Origin: Diospyros lotus
Taxonomy: Eukaryota; Streptophyta; Magnoliopsida; Ericales; Ebenaceae
NCBI RefSeq assembly: GCF_014633365.1
Contig: NC_068344.1
Span: 14,151,669 to 14,215,668, forward strand
Direction of reading: 5' to 3'
DNA length: 64,000 nucleotides
Positions 10,396 through 21,383 of the stretch are shown here, piece by piece (the stretch's first letter is position 1; each line of letters starts with the position of its first letter). The translations under genes and the position numbers were made by a program. The notes beneath the pieces are model-generated. The model had not been told where the DNA came from. It saw only the letters and a list, made by a program, of their open reading frames with translations, and searched no databases.

Positions 10396-11450
10396 ACCTC
10401 CTTAGACTTTCTCAATCATCCAAATAGTATCAAATGGCATCCAAATAGCTCCCAATAAATTCTTGATTCAAGTCTTAAATTTAATATAAATATTCAATTA
10501 TTCAAATATTGAATTTTTATGCCAAGATATCATAAAATCCAATATGCCATGCCTATACTTAGAAATTTCAGAATATTTGGATCTCAATATTTCTAGTGAA
10601 AATCATATACCATGTTTAGCAGTTCATTATGACATGGTCAGCATTATTTTGTGAGATTATGTGCATACACATTGTATGAGTATTGAGCATGACTTATGTT
10701 GAGCACTACATGTCGTGTGCCAGCATTTATATGAGCATTGCATTATGCGCGCCAGGCAGCTTGTCCGCGGGGATCCCACTAGTATCAGTACAATTATATC
10801 TCAGTTATGAGTTGCTCGCCTGATGTCGACCAGGGAGCTAGGGGCATATTGCCCAAAGTATGTGCTTACAGTTTTTATGTTTGCAGGACTCAGATCAGTC
10901 AGGTATGTGTTACAGTTATGTGGGCCTATGGGCCAAAGTTGCATACCTGTATTTAGTTTACAGCTTATGTGCATTACATCTCATAAATGCCATCCAGTGA
11001 TTATTATATCTCTCAGTACAAGTTCAGTAAGTATTTTTATCAGTATCGGTATTCTTCGATTCAGCTTCAGTTATTCTTTCCAGTTTATTACTTGCTGAGC
11101 TTTGTAGCTCACCTTGTACTCTTCACCATTCCAGGTCCTAGTGGGGGAGTACCAGACGTGGGGCCTAGCAGCAATGTCCAGTAGTGTGTGTACGTGGAGC
11201 CGCTCAAGACCAAAGATGTCTGGGAGTTGTTAGTTTATTAGTTAGTGCTTAATCAATTTAGATTCATTTTATTTTTCAGTAGGGAATTTCCCTTAGATGC
11301 AATTATGATTTTAGTTTTTGTTGACTCAGAGTCTTATTACAGTTAATTGATATATACAGTATTGGTATCAGAATTCAGTTATCAGTCAGTTTATTTTATT
11401 ATCCCCAGTAATACCTCTTCTCGAGCAGTTCTAGGAGAGGGGGTGTTACA

Positions 11451-11455
11451 ACACG
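11451..11455. repeat. Target-site duplication ACACG, right copy
   Basis: Identical to 8807-8811. Confidence 0.8.
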
Positions 11456-11787
11456 CCTATCATTCCCAAGGATAGACCTCGTCTCATCATAAAACCAGCT
11501 AGGGTCCACTCATACCCTAGGCACATCCCCTCTGGGATTATCTTAACAATACGATCACATCGCCTGATGTCGAATGTTTTTCTTGAGCCTCGAGCTAACA
11601 CCCACTTTAGCTCATTTTATCTCAAGCGCACACGCCTTACTACACCACTTCCAAGGGACACTCTATTCCCTCGAACATGCCCAGCAAATCCCTAACATAG
11701 GGACACTCCACTAATTCCCTCCTGGAGTAGTCATGCTTCGGCTTCGTGTCCCCACACGAGCCTCAACACTTCAATCTCAAGGAGTCC
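11456..11787. other. Non-coding continuation of the 5880-8811 region
   Basis: It continues the sequence interrupted by the solo LTR at 8812 and has the same C/T-rich character. No gene or motif is recognised. Confidence 0.4.
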
Positions 11788-11921
11788 TGATCGAGACTGT
11801 CGAACCTCGATGATTGTAAAAAAATATATATTTCGGATCTGCAACGAGGGTGCGACCCCGAAGTCGTCTCTCAAAGGAACCTCAATACAAATCTGTCATG
11901 ACAAGAATTGAACGAGGGGGG
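11788..11921 (-). mobile_element. Truncated LTR end related to the Athila LTR
   Basis: From TGATCGAGACTGTCGAACC the sequence parallels the start of the Athila-type LTRs (TGACCGACTGTCGAACC at 48365). It later parallels their words GCAGCAAAGTGCACCC and TCATCTCTCACAAGGAGCCTCA in diverged form (CTGCAACGAGGGTGCGACC, TCGTCTCTCAAAGGAACCTCA). It stops where the intact element begins at 11922. Only the last 130 or so bases (R/U5 side) of this older LTR remain. Confidence 0.6.
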
Positions 11922-13096
11922 TGGCCAGCGATTGTCGAACCGCTCCAGAATTAGAGATCTATGAATCTCTTCTCTAGTTTGCAGCAAAGTGCACCCTAGG
12001 TCATCTCTCACAAGGAGCCTCACCTTCTTCTACCAACAAGGAGAACCAATACAGATAACAGTTTGTTTGGGGGGGGGGGGTTTTGACAGAAAACTAATTA
12101 ACAAAACAGAAAGATAAAGATGATGAAAAATCAGTAAAAGATATGCAACCGGCTGTGTATTTGTCTCCTATGTGGAATCTTCCTTGTCCAACTTATATGT
12201 CTTGGCTTGCTAGATGTTTTGATCTCCGGAAAACAAACTCAAAGCATCCCCAACAACCGTCCAAGGATTAGAATGATTGGAAATAAGAAAATGAATGCAG
12301 AAATCTCTTGCAAACAAAATGCAACCATTCACTCTCTATTCAACCTATCCGGACCTATGCAAGAACAACCGTTCAAGCACACAATATTCATTTCCGAGAT
12401 GTTATACCAACCGGCTATAACATTCTGTTCTCTTAAGCATTTAACAGAAAATGAAACCATGCAAGTTCACACAAACCTGCCATGAACTCCATGCATTCAC
12501 AAATCTGCTCAAACTAAACCAAATAGAAATGAATAATAAACAAACAACAAACCAGATTCTTGTAGCTCATCCGGGACTCAAATTCCACATGGATTCAAGA
12601 CACACAACCGGTTACAAAATGTTCTAGCCTATCATTACAGCAAGGAAAACAGAATGGAACAAAAGATGTAGAAAACAGAAAAATGCTACAATAACAAAAA
12701 ACTGCTAGAATCCTCTCTATTTTCTCCTCTCTTTCTATCTCATGATCTTCTGAAAATTAATGCTAAGAGGCCTTAAATACATGGCCAAGAAAGGAAAGGC
12801 TAGGGAGGCTAGGGTTAGGCCTAGCCCAATAGAAAACAAGTGAGCCCAAAACAGCACAATGAGTAGCCCAAGTCTGCTCCTTGAAAGTAGGCCCAAGCTC
12901 CTTGAAAGTAGGCCCAAGCTCATCCAATATTCCCTAAAGCCTGGATCCATAGAGTAGAGGTAAGATAGAAAATAGTGTAAGGACAATTTGAAGCATAATA
13001 AAATAGAAACAATGAAATATCAGCAAAAATTACTTCAAATGGCCTAATAAGAATGAAGTGAAATGCCAAAATATGGTATAAATATGCATGCTATCA
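11922..13096 (-). mobile_element. 3' LTR of the Athila element
   Basis: It ends TGATAGCATGC on the minus strand at 13096 and TGGCCAGCG on the plus strand at 11922; the other copies have TGACC there. It is collinear with 21384-22559 and 48365-49541. A G-run of about twelve bases at 12069-12080 is longer than the seven or so in the other copies, a slippage difference. Frames at 12207-12485 and 12735-12986 also occur in the other LTRs and are not genes. Confidence 0.9.
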
Positions 13097-13118
13097 ATTC
13101 CCCCATACTTAGACTTTT
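13097..13118 (-). other. Polypurine tract of the Athila element
   Basis: The minus strand reads AGTCTAAGTATGGGGGAAT directly against the 3' LTR start TGATAGC. Position and composition are those of the plus-strand primer for reverse transcription. Confidence 0.85.
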
Positions 13119-14432
13119 GCACTCCTGGGCAAAACACTAGACTAGACTCTATGACTCAAGAATAGAAATGTGGAAAAACACAAATTAGATGCAAGGTAGG
13201 TAAGTCTTCAAGAATTCATCATTCAAAGATCATCTTTCCTCTACTTCCAAGAAAACAAGTGACATGGCAATTCATCCAATAAGACAAATCAAAAGTAGAA
13301 GCCTCTCACAGGACAAGTGTATGCTCAAAAATCTCTCAAGAGGTGGTGGTGACTGTTTCGCTCAAATTCACCCAATCACAATTCCACTACCATAAGCTTG
13401 TTTATCTTCTCAATCTCCACTATCCATGTCAAATGCATGCCACAAATCAAAAGGACTTATTCAGGGTTGTAATGTGGGGAAGAAAGAAATGGAAAGACAA
13501 CAATGAAGGAAAACATGCCTTAGGTCGAGAAAACATTTCATGCAACTCTAAGATCAAGAGATAGAATTTCCAAGCGTTATGAAGAACATTGCATCTTTAT
13601 TCGGTTGAGTGCGTTTTACGCTCTGTCTCAACTTTGCTTTCTTCTTTTTCTCATCAATTTTCTTTTTTTTTTTCTTTTTTTTTTTTTTTCGAAAGAGGTG
13701 AGTGCGTTTTACGCTCCTTCTCACCCTTCTATCCTTTTCTTGCTTTTCTTTTTCTTTTTCATGGATGCAAATGGCCTTTGGCCTTATGACTTGCTCAATG
13801 AATTCAATCTCTCTCACTAGAATGCACTTACTATTCCTCTTCCTAAGGTTGGAAGGTCCAAAAAGGGTGTATGAGAATGAAGGGTAAAAATGATGGCTCT
13901 AAGTGGCAAGCGAAAGGGATTGATTGAATTTTTTTTTTTTTTTTTTTTTTTTGTATGACAAAATGGCTAAATGGGGACAAGAAAGAATGCCTTAATCATG
14001 TTTGAGTCATGCATGAACAAATATAGCCTCAACTAAGAATCAAAACAAGTTCTAGAGTGGAGATCATGATAGGTGAATGCACACACAAGAAAGACAATAG
14101 GCTCAAAATCCTCACGGCTGTAGACTACCCAATCAATCTATCAAATTAAACTCATTGCCAAGTCACTCGAAATTAAGGAAGATAAGATCGAAGTTCTAAT
14201 CATGATGGGTTCTTTTAGACTTAATTGCTTAACTTGCATTTCCACGCAAAACAAACTCAACTAAACCCAAGGAAAAAGAAATATGAAAAGATAAAGAAAA
14301 TGTTGCCAAAATAAGAATGCTGCCTCCCCCCACACTTAGACTTTACATTGCCCTCAATGTAAACATGCAATTCCAATCAAGAATAAGACAAGTAAATGTA
14401 AAATACTAGGGAGAGAGAAACAGCCTGATGTA
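13119..14432 (-). other. 3' non-coding region between gag-pol and PPT
   Basis: About 1.3 kb without a credible ORF. Pure or nearly pure T tracts lie at about 13661-13690 and 13929-13952. The word GAGTGCGTTTTACGCTC occurs at about 13606 and 13700. Frames in this stretch (13343-13564, 13554-13817, 13589-13820, 13702-13887) are partly read through the T tracts (poly-Lys or poly-Phe). Many Athila elements carry an env-like gene here; I see no membrane protein or signal peptide pattern supporting one. Confidence 0.65.
14323..14363 (-). other. Second PPT-like site plus hairpin just downstream of gag-pol
   Basis: The minus strand carries AAAGTCTAAGTGTGGGGGGAGG (14323-14345, with 22 bases here spanning the motif), which shares AGTCTAAGT.TGGGGG with the true PPT at 13097. 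Next to it, TTACATTG CCCT CAATGTAA (14344-14363) is a perfect 8-bp stem with a 4-base loop. Confidence 0.7.
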
Positions 14433-17400
14433 TCAAATGTAGGTGGCGTTGAGGAGATGCAGCTCCTCCACAATATGCTCCTGAAAGCTCTCGTAGAATG
14501 GCTTAAGCCGCTGCCCGTTCACTGTGAATTGCTTTGCATTGGACTCGTCCTTGATTGCAACTGCACCAAAGGGAAAAACATGAATAACTATGAAAGGACC
14601 AGTCCAACGAGAACGTAACTTACCGGGCATCAACTTGAGACGAGAATTGTATAGCAGAACTTTCTGGCCAACTTCGAATGTCTTCCTCACAATAAGCTTG
14701 TCATGCACAGCCTTGGTCTTCTCCTTGTAGATGCGTGAGTTCTCATATGCGTCCATCCTAATCTCCTCAAGCTCTTGAAGTTGGAGCTTTCTTTGGGACC
14801 CCGATTGACTGATGTCCATATTGCATTGCTTCACCGCCCAATATGCCTTATGCTCCACCTCCACCGGCAAGTGACACGCTTTTCCAAAAACCAACCTATA
14901 AGGGGACATGCCGATGGGGGTTTTGTATGCCGTGCGGTAGGCCCAAAGTGCATCTTCTAATCTCGTGCTCCAGTCTTTCCTATTGGGCTGGACAGTCTTC
15001 TCCAAAATCTGCTTGATCTCCCTATTTGAGACTTCAGCTTGCCCATTAGTCTGTGGATGATAAGGAGTCGCCACTTTGTGTAATACCCCATACTTACGAA
15101 GTAGGGTGTCCATCTTTCTATTGCAAAAGTGGGATCCTTGGTCACTGATGATGGCCCTAGGCATGCCAAACCTGCAAAAGATGTGAGAACGAACAAAATC
15201 TGCAACCACAGAAGCATCATCAGTCCTGGTGGCTTTAGCTTCCACCCACTTAGAAACATAATCCACAGCTAACAGAATGTACAAATAACCAAATGACACA
15301 GGAAATGGACCCATGAAGTCAATGCCCCAAACATCAAAGATTTCACAAAACAATAAGGGTTGTTGAGGCATTTCATTCCTACGTGATATAGTGCCTGTGT
15401 GTTGACAACGTGTGCAATTCTTACAGAACTCATATGAATCCTTAAAGAGTGAAGGCCAATATAATCCAGAATCTAGGACTTTCCTAGCTGTACGTTGGGG
15501 ACCAAAGTGACCACCACATGCAAGTGTGTGACAAAAATTTAAGACAGATGCAAACTCATGGTTAGGCACACATCTCCTAATGACCTGGTCACTACACATG
15601 CGCCACAGATAGGGATCATCCCACACATAATACCGAGCCTGACTCTTAAATTTATTTAGCTGTTCCTTCTTAAAATATGCAGGTAATTCAGAAGCAACTA
15701 AATAATTTACCAAATCAGCATACCAGGGCTCAACACCGTGAATGTGGTATAATAACTCATCTGGGAAATCATCCCTGATAGGCTGGGAGTCCATGACTGT
15801 GGAATCTGAAGAAGGAGGGACCCGGCTCAAATGATCAGCTACAAGGTTCTCGGCCCCACTCTTATCTTTTATCTCCACATTGAACTCCTGAAGTAGGAGC
15901 ATCCACCGTATCAACCGGGGCTTAGCATCGGGCTTCTTCAATAAGTATTTTAGGGCTGCATGGTCAGAAAACACGACAACATTAGAACCCAGAAGATAGG
16001 AGCGAAATTTATCTAAAGCAAACACAATAGCTAAAAGCTCCTTCTCAGTCGTGGTGTAGTTTGCTTGAGCAGCATCCAAGGTGCGCGAGGCATAGGCAAT
16101 GACATGTGACTTCTTCTCCACACGTTGTGAAAGGACAGCACCCACGGCAAAGTTGGAGGCGTCGCACATCAGCTCGAAGGGCAACTCCCAGTCGGGTGGC
16201 TGTATGATGGGTGGAGAAATCAGTCGACTCTTCAGTTCCTCGAATGCTCGCTTGCACTGCTCATCAAAGTGGAAGGTCACTTCTTTCTGGAGAAGGTGGG
16301 AAAGTGGAAGTGCAATCTTGCTGAAATCCTTGATGAACCTCCTGTAAAATCCTGCATGGCCAAGGAAAGAACGCACCTCCCTCACAGAGGTGGGGTAAGG
16401 CAATGAAGCAATAACATCAACCTTAGACCGATCCACTTCTATACCCTTCTTAGACAGAACATGCCCTAAAACAATTCCTTGTTCTACCATGAAATGACAT
16501 TTTTCGAAATTTAAAACAAGGTTCTTTTCAATGCATCTCTCTAGGACTCTACCCAAGCTAACCAAGCAATCATCAAAAGAAGTGCCATAAACTGAAAAAT
16601 CATCCATGAACACTTCCATGCAATGCTCTATAAAATCTGAAAATATACTTACCATGCATCGCTGAAAGGTACCTGGAGCATTACATAGACCGAAAGACAT
16701 TCTTCTATAAGCGAATGTGCCAAAGGGGCAGGTGAAGGTGGTCTTCTCTTGATCCTCTGGGGCTATGCAAATCTGAAAGTACCCGGAAAAACCGTCAAGG
16801 AAACAATAGTGGGACTTACCAGCCAACCTCTCCAACATCTGATTAATGAATGGGAGGGGGAAATGATCTTTTCTGGTTGCTTGGTTCAGCTTTCTATAAT
16901 CAATGCAGACTCTCCAACTGTTCTGCACTCTCATGGGGATGAGCTCATTGTGCTCATTTGGGACCACCGTGATGCCCGTCTTTTTTGGAACAACCTGCAC
17001 GGGACTCACCCACTTGCTGTCAGAAATAGGGTAAATAATGCCGGCTGCAAGTAATTTACTTACCTCCTGTTTTACCACATCAAGGATGGTTGGGTTAAGT
17101 CTTCTTTGAGGCTGCCTTGCTGGTTTTGCTCCTTCCTCCAATAAGATACGGTGCATGCAAACAGATGGGCTGATTCCAGTTATGTCCGCTAAAGTCCACC
17201 CAATTGCTTTCTTATTATTTTTCAGCACATCCAGCAACTTTCTCTCTTGGTCAGGCTGCAAGTTGTTTGCAATGATGACTGGCAGCTTCTCATCTTTCTC
17301 CAAGAATGCATACTTGAGGTGCTGAGGCAAAGGCTTGCACTGAATGGTGGGTGGCTGCTGCAAAGAGGGGGCTGATCTATTTGACTGGAACTCTAACTCC

Positions 17401-20063
17401 AAGGCACTATCAACCTGCTCAACAAGGTTAGCAGCACTATCTTCCACTTGGGAAATGTTAGCATCAAAATCAAACTCATGTCTATGCAAAAATTCAGCAA
17501 TCTCTAAGCATGCAGCACATTGACTCTCTCCATCACTACAATTGGTGCAAATAATCGTATCTGGGAACTCATGCACATTGGGGAATTCATCAATTAAATC
17601 AGAAGACTCAGAACATGCTTCATTCACTAACAGGTCAACTCTATTTACTTGAAAAGTGGAATGATCCTCGGCAGGGAATTTCATGGCATCAAGTATCTTG
17701 AAGTTAATTGTGTTACCAGCAAATTCCATGGAAAGTGTACCCTCATGCACATTGATAATAGTTCTAGCAGTTTTTAAGAATGGTCTCCCTAGGATCAAGG
17801 GTGCATGCTCAAGTGTGCTGTTATCTTCCATATTCAAAACATAAAAATCTGCTGGAAAGATTAAATCCTTAACCTTAACCAGCACATCTTCTAGGACTCC
17901 AGTGGGGTGTGCAGTACTTCTATTGGCTAGTTGGACAACCACTCCTGTTGGCTTCAAAGGACCACACTGCAATGAAGCATAAATAGAGTTAGGCATGACA
18001 TTAATGGATGCACCTAAATCTAGTAAAGCATTGCTAAATTGCATGTCTCCTATAGTACAAGGAATGGAGAACATCCCTGGATCTTTACACTTTGCTGGCA
18101 TGGCAGGTTGGATAAGGGCAGAGATATTTCTCCCAAGGTTGATCTTCTCATTCCCCATAAGCTTCCTCTTGTGAGTACACAAATCCTTGAGAAATTTTGC
18201 ATACTTGGGGATCTGTCTAATGGCTTCAAGGAGGGGGATGTTGACTTCAACTTTCTGGAATGTTTCCAGAATCTCTTTATCCACTTCGGCCTCTGCTCTT
18301 TTCTTGTTTTGTGTTGCTCGATGTGGGAATGGTAGGGGTTGGATGTTGGAAGACTCTCCTTGTTCTTGATAGCTGGAGTTTGGTTGCTTGGCTTCTTGGA
18401 CTGAGAGGGGTTGCTGCTCTTTGCTACCCTCTACATTCTGCTCCTCTACATGTTGCTCCATGTTTGATGATGGTGGAGGGGTTGGGATGATCACTTCTTT
18501 CCCACTTCGAAGCATGATGGCACTAACATTGCCCCTTGGATTGGCAACTGGTTGTGAAGGAAGCTGCCCCGAACCTTGACTCCTTAACTCATTGATGTTT
18601 GTGGCTAGCTGGCCTATTTGGGTCTCCAAATTTTGAATTGTGGTTTCTGTTTTCTGTTGGAATTGGAGTGTGTTGGCTGCTAGTTGCTTGACAAGATCAT
18701 CCAAGGTAGGTTCTGACTTGGGTAATGGTGGTGCTTGCTGCATGGCTTGGTTCTGCCTTGGTAGTGGAGCATGGTTGCTTGAAATTGAAGGATGGAACCT
18801 CTGCTGAAATGGTTGATTCTGGTGGTATGGCTGCTGGTGCACATGTTGATTGGAAGGGCTGCCATATCTGAGGTTCGGATGGTCTCTCCAACCTGGATTG
18901 TAGGTGGCTGAGTATGGGTCATACCTATTGGAAGGTTGTGGTTGGCTGTGCTGCTGGTGCTGGAATGGTCTTCCAGGAAAAATGCCTGCACATGTCTCAT
19001 TATTTTCTTGCAACTGTGGGCATTGGTCTGTTGTATGGGATGGCAAGGAGCAAATGCCACAAAGCTGCTGCTGGGGTTGCTTTCTCTCTAATGCCAACTG
19101 CCTGACCATGGAAGCCAATTCCTCAAGCTTGTTTTCCATCCTTTGCTGGTCCATAGTGGCAGCCACATTGACTTCATTTATGGCTTTTGTAGGAGTGTTA
19201 ATTCTGGTGCCAAACTGCTGGGCATTTTGTGCCATCTTTGATATCAGCTCTTGTGCAGCTGCTGGGGTCTTCTCTGCCAAGGCTCCTCCACTTGCAGCAT
19301 CTACCAAGTACCTGTCCATGGGGATTAGACCTTCATAGAGATACTGAATTAGGAGTTGGTCACTTATCTGATGGTGAGGGCAGCTGGAACACAACTTCTT
19401 GAACCTCTCCCAATACTCATGTAGAGTCTCACCACTCATCTGCCTTATACCACAAATTTCCTTCCTTATTGATGCTGTTCTGGAGGCTGGAAAGAATTTT
19501 TCCAGGAAGATCCTTTTCAATCCATCCCAGCTGGTGATAGCAGCTGGTGGCAGGTAATAGAGCCAATCTTTGGCTGATCCATCAAGTGAGAATGGGAAGG
19601 CTCTCAGCTTGATCTGCTCTTCATCTACTCCTTGTGGCCGCATGGTTGAGCAAACCACATGAAATTCTTTCAGATGCTTGTGTGGATCCTCTCCTGCAAG
19701 ACCATGAAACTTGGGCAACAAGTGGATTAGTCCAGATTTGAGTTCAAAGTTAGCATCCAACTGTGGGTATTGAATACATAGGGGCTGGTAATGCACATCA
19801 GGTGCAGCCAGCTCTCTAATGGTTCTACCATCCAAATGACCATGATTTGCATTATTTCCATTACCATTATTTCCATTATTTCCATGATTTCCATTACCAT
19901 TATCTGCCATATTGATGAATTCTGGAATAGGTTCGGATGAAGTGTTAGACACACTATTAGGGTCAATCCTATCCCGAGACTTAAGCTCTCTAGCTTGCCT
20001 TCTAAGAGTGTTCTCTAATTCAAGATCCAAGTCAAGTAATGTTTTCTTAGATGACCTGGTCAT
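14433..20063 (-). CDS. Athila-type Gag-Pol polyprotein, 1876 aa, intact
   Basis: This single frame encodes the capsid and replication enzymes of the LTR element. Domains in order: an Asn/Gly-rich N-terminus (about 53-76); a retrotransposon gag core (about 85-250); a CCHC zinc knuckle with C335, C338, H343, C348; a Gln/Pro-rich linker (about 326-580). An aspartic protease follows with DLGA at 682-685, then reverse transcriptase (about 985-1170) with FMDD at 1152-1155. RNase H (about 1290-1412) has D1301, E1340 or E1342, D1367 and D1410 as the probable acidic set. Integrase has an H1512/H1519/C1550/C1553 zinc site and D1582, D1641, E1677, with 35 residues between the last two (DD35E). A C-terminal RSRWTGPF region (about 1817-1824) and no chromodomain complete it. 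DLGA in place of DSGA/DTGA is common in the plant Athila/Tat group. The first ATG (20063) is taken as start; gag and pol share one frame, so no frameshift is needed. The intact frame suggests possible activity; expression is not shown. Confidence 0.95.
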   Translation of the reverse strand: MTRSSKKTLLDLDLELENTLRRQARELKSRDRIDPNSVSNTSSEPIPEFINMADNGNGNHGNNGNNGNGNNANHGHLDGRTIRELAAPDVHYQPLCIQYPQLDANFELKSGLIHLLPKFHGLAGEDPHKHLKEFHVVCSTMRPQGVDEEQIKLRAFPFSLDGSAKDWLYYLPPAAITSWDGLKRIFLEKFFPASRTASIRKEICGIRQMSGETLHEYWERFKKLCSSCPHHQISDQLLIQYLYEGLIPMDRYLVDAASGGALAEKTPAAAQELISKMAQNAQQFGTRINTPTKAINEVNVAATMDQQRMENKLEELASMVRQLALERKQPQQQLCGICSLPSHTTDQCPQLQENNETCAGIFPGRPFQHQQHSQPQPSNRYDPYSATYNPGWRDHPNLRYGSPSNQHVHQQPYHQNQPFQQRFHPSISSNHAPLPRQNQAMQQAPPLPKSEPTLDDLVKQLAANTLQFQQKTETTIQNLETQIGQLATNINELRSQGSGQLPSQPVANPRGNVSAIMLRSGKEVIIPTPPPSSNMEQHVEEQNVEGSKEQQPLSVQEAKQPNSSYQEQGESSNIQPLPFPHRATQNKKRAEAEVDKEILETFQKVEVNIPLLEAIRQIPKYAKFLKDLCTHKRKLMGNEKINLGRNISALIQPAMPAKCKDPGMFSIPCTIGDMQFSNALLDLGASINVMPNSIYASLQCGPLKPTGVVVQLANRSTAHPTGVLEDVLVKVKDLIFPADFYVLNMEDNSTLEHAPLILGRPFLKTARTIINVHEGTLSMEFAGNTINFKILDAMKFPAEDHSTFQVNRVDLLVNEACSESSDLIDEFPNVHEFPDTIICTNCSDGESQCAACLEIAEFLHRHEFDFDANISQVEDSAANLVEQVDSALELEFQSNRSAPSLQQPPTIQCKPLPQHLKYAFLEKDEKLPVIIANNLQPDQERKLLDVLKNNKKAIGWTLADITGISPSVCMHRILLEEGAKPARQPQRRLNPTILDVVKQEVSKLLAAGIIYPISDSKWVSPVQVVPKKTGITVVPNEHNELIPMRVQNSWRVCIDYRKLNQATRKDHFPLPFINQMLERLAGKSHYCFLDGFSGYFQICIAPEDQEKTTFTCPFGTFAYRRMSFGLCNAPGTFQRCMVSIFSDFIEHCMEVFMDDFSVYGTSFDDCLVSLGRVLERCIEKNLVLNFEKCHFMVEQGIVLGHVLSKKGIEVDRSKVDVIASLPYPTSVREVRSFLGHAGFYRRFIKDFSKIALPLSHLLQKEVTFHFDEQCKRAFEELKSRLISPPIIQPPDWELPFELMCDASNFAVGAVLSQRVEKKSHVIAYASRTLDAAQANYTTTEKELLAIVFALDKFRSYLLGSNVVVFSDHAALKYLLKKPDAKPRLIRWMLLLQEFNVEIKDKSGAENLVADHLSRVPPSSDSTVMDSQPIRDDFPDELLYHIHGVEPWYADLVNYLVASELPAYFKKEQLNKFKSQARYYVWDDPYLWRMCSDQVIRRCVPNHEFASVLNFCHTLACGGHFGPQRTARKVLDSGLYWPSLFKDSYEFCKNCTRCQHTGTISRRNEMPQQPLLFCEIFDVWGIDFMGPFPVSFGYLYILLAVDYVSKWVEAKATRTDDASVVADFVRSHIFCRFGMPRAIISDQGSHFCNRKMDTLLRKYGVLHKVATPYHPQTNGQAEVSNREIKQILEKTVQPNRKDWSTRLEDALWAYRTAYKTPIGMSPYRLVFGKACHLPVEVEHKAYWAVKQCNMDISQSGSQRKLQLQELEEIRMDAYENSRIYKEKTKAVHDKLIVRKTFEVGQKVLLYNSRLKLMPGKLRSRWTGPFIVIHVFPFGAVAIKDESNAKQFTVNGQRLKPFYESFQEHIVEELHLLNATYI

Positions 20064-21359
20064 GCACTAGAGATCAGCACAAAAACAGCACACAAAATGG
20101 CCTATGCATACCAAGAACACAGAAACACAAACAAAAACACACAAACAAAAACAAAAACACACAAACACAAAAACACAAAAACACAAAAACAGGTCAAACA
20201 ATAAGCCCTTAGACGATTTTTTTATGCAATTTTTCACAAAATTTCAACACAAAAACACTGAGGGACCTAAAAACACTAAAAACCACACCAAATTAGCCAC
20301 TGAGAAACACAAAATGGCCCAAAAAGTGGTCTAAACGTTGGAATTTGGCCAAAAAAGGGTCTCCTCACTGAATAACAGTGATTCTTTATCCCCACACCCC
20401 CTTTTCTTTGGACACCAAAAATCAGCTCAATCGGAGAAAGTAGGAAGCAGTGAACAGTAACTGTCAAAATCGTTTTCTTATCAAATCAGCTCCTATTTTG
20501 CCTCAAAGACCACTCTAAATGCAAGAAAACATCAAGGAAAGCATATGGACATGAAAGAACATCAAGTAAGGATGAGAAAGGAAGAGGATAGCACCGGTAT
20601 CTCGAGCTCAATCCTTAAATAATGCTATCTGTTATGGAGATGGTCAAAACAGCTGTTGAATGGGAAAGCTGCTGGGGTCTTCTCCTCTTGGTTGCAGCTG
20701 CAGGGTTGTCTATCTGCCAAACGAAAAGAAGATTAGTGGGAACGTTAAAAGGAATGCTAGAAGTGAAAATAAAAGGAATGCTAAAAGGGAAAAATAAAAG
20801 GAATGTCCTCTGTCAGGTGATCTGCTGGAAAGATGCAGAAAATGTGGGATTCAGCTTTCTAAAAATGGTTATGCTCTCCTGATCTGCTGCAGGCTTGTCT
20901 ACTTGCTGTGTGAGCTTGCTTTTCAGAGCCTATCAGAGCACATGAAGACCAGAGAAGGACACAAACAAGGTGTGATACTGAAAAATCAGAGAAGGACTGC
21001 AGGTGTTTTGCTTTTTCAGTTGCTGCAGGGTTGCTTTTTCAGTTGTTCAGGTTGTGCAGCCCTCTCCAACAGCCACTTCTTGGTTCAAAAATGATTCCAA
21101 AAACGAGAAAACATAAAAGGAAAATACACACAAACAAAAAGAAGATCGAAAAGGCAAATGAGGCTTCTCTGTTGCTGCTTTGCTATCAGTTTATCTCAAG
21201 AACAGAATAGCTTTTCACCAAGAACACCAAACTGATAACCTCATAAACAACTGATAACCTTTTCACCAAGAACACAAAACTGATAAAACACTCAAACGAG
21301 AAAACAAAACAAACAGAAAATAGGGTCGGTCCTCTATGTTTTTAGAAGAAAAACTTGGC
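20064..21359 (-). other. 5' leader of the Athila element
   Basis: This is 1.3 kb between the PBS and the gag-pol start. It has an A/C-rich run of ACAAACAC/ACAAAAAC words (about 20105-20195), a short repeat around AAAAGGAATGCTA (about 20747-20810), and repeats of CTGATAAC/ACCAAGAACAC (about 21215-21285). The small frames at 20104-20334, 20622-20882 and 20903-21094 lie on the strand opposite to transcription and carry no motif. Confidence 0.7.
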
Positions 21360-21377
21360 TCCCCGGCAACGGCGCCA
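21360..21377 (-). other. Primer-binding site, tRNA-Asp(GTC)
   Basis: The plus strand reads TCCCCGGCAACGGCGCCA, identical to the last 18 bases of mature plant tRNA-Asp including CCA. It sits six bases inside the 5' LTR (ends 21384). tRNA-Asp priming is typical of Athila elements. Confidence 0.93.
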
Positions 21378-21383
21378 AAATTC

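Larger units (their letters stand above)
8812..11450 (+). mobile_element. Solo long LTR, 2639 bp, copy 1 (LTR-C; Ty3/gypsy, perhaps Tekay/Del)
   Basis: The ends are TGTAACGACC and GGGTGTTACA, a 6-bp inverted terminus TGTAAC/GTTACA. The flanks 8807-8811 and 11451-11455 are both ACACG, a perfect target duplication. A second copy with its own duplication lies at 56770-59411. No PBS, PPT or gag-pol lies inside or beside it, so it is a solo LTR. Very long LTRs with TGTAAC...GTTACA ends are common in plant Ty3/gypsy chromoviruses such as Del/Tekay, but I cannot confirm the clade without an interior. It contains about twenty copies of a CATTCGAATG-type palindrome (9828-10395) and an internal duplication near 9281 and 9476. 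A TATA-like run lies at about 9127-9142. Frames at 10258-10458, 10823-11098 and 10987-11184 are not credible genes. Confidence 0.85.

Noticed and set aside
10823..11184. Frames of 91 and 65 codons shared by both long solo LTRs (also 58776-59137)
   Set aside because: The DNA identity outside the frames is just as high, the frames overlap each other, and LTRs are not expected to code. No motif is seen.
12207..12485. A 92-codon frame shared by two Athila LTRs (also 21669-21947)
   Set aside because: It lies on the strand opposite to element transcription and within the LTR. It is altered in the third LTR copy at 48365-49541, so it is not maintained.
13554..13820. Frames with poly-Lys or poly-Phe at 13554-13817, 13589-13789 and 13605-13820
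   Set aside because: They are read through a T tract in the 3' non-coding region of the Athila element.
21360..21377. Possible tRNA-Asp gene
   Set aside because: Only the 3' 18 bases including CCA match. It is a primer-binding site beside an LTR, with no cloverleaf around it.
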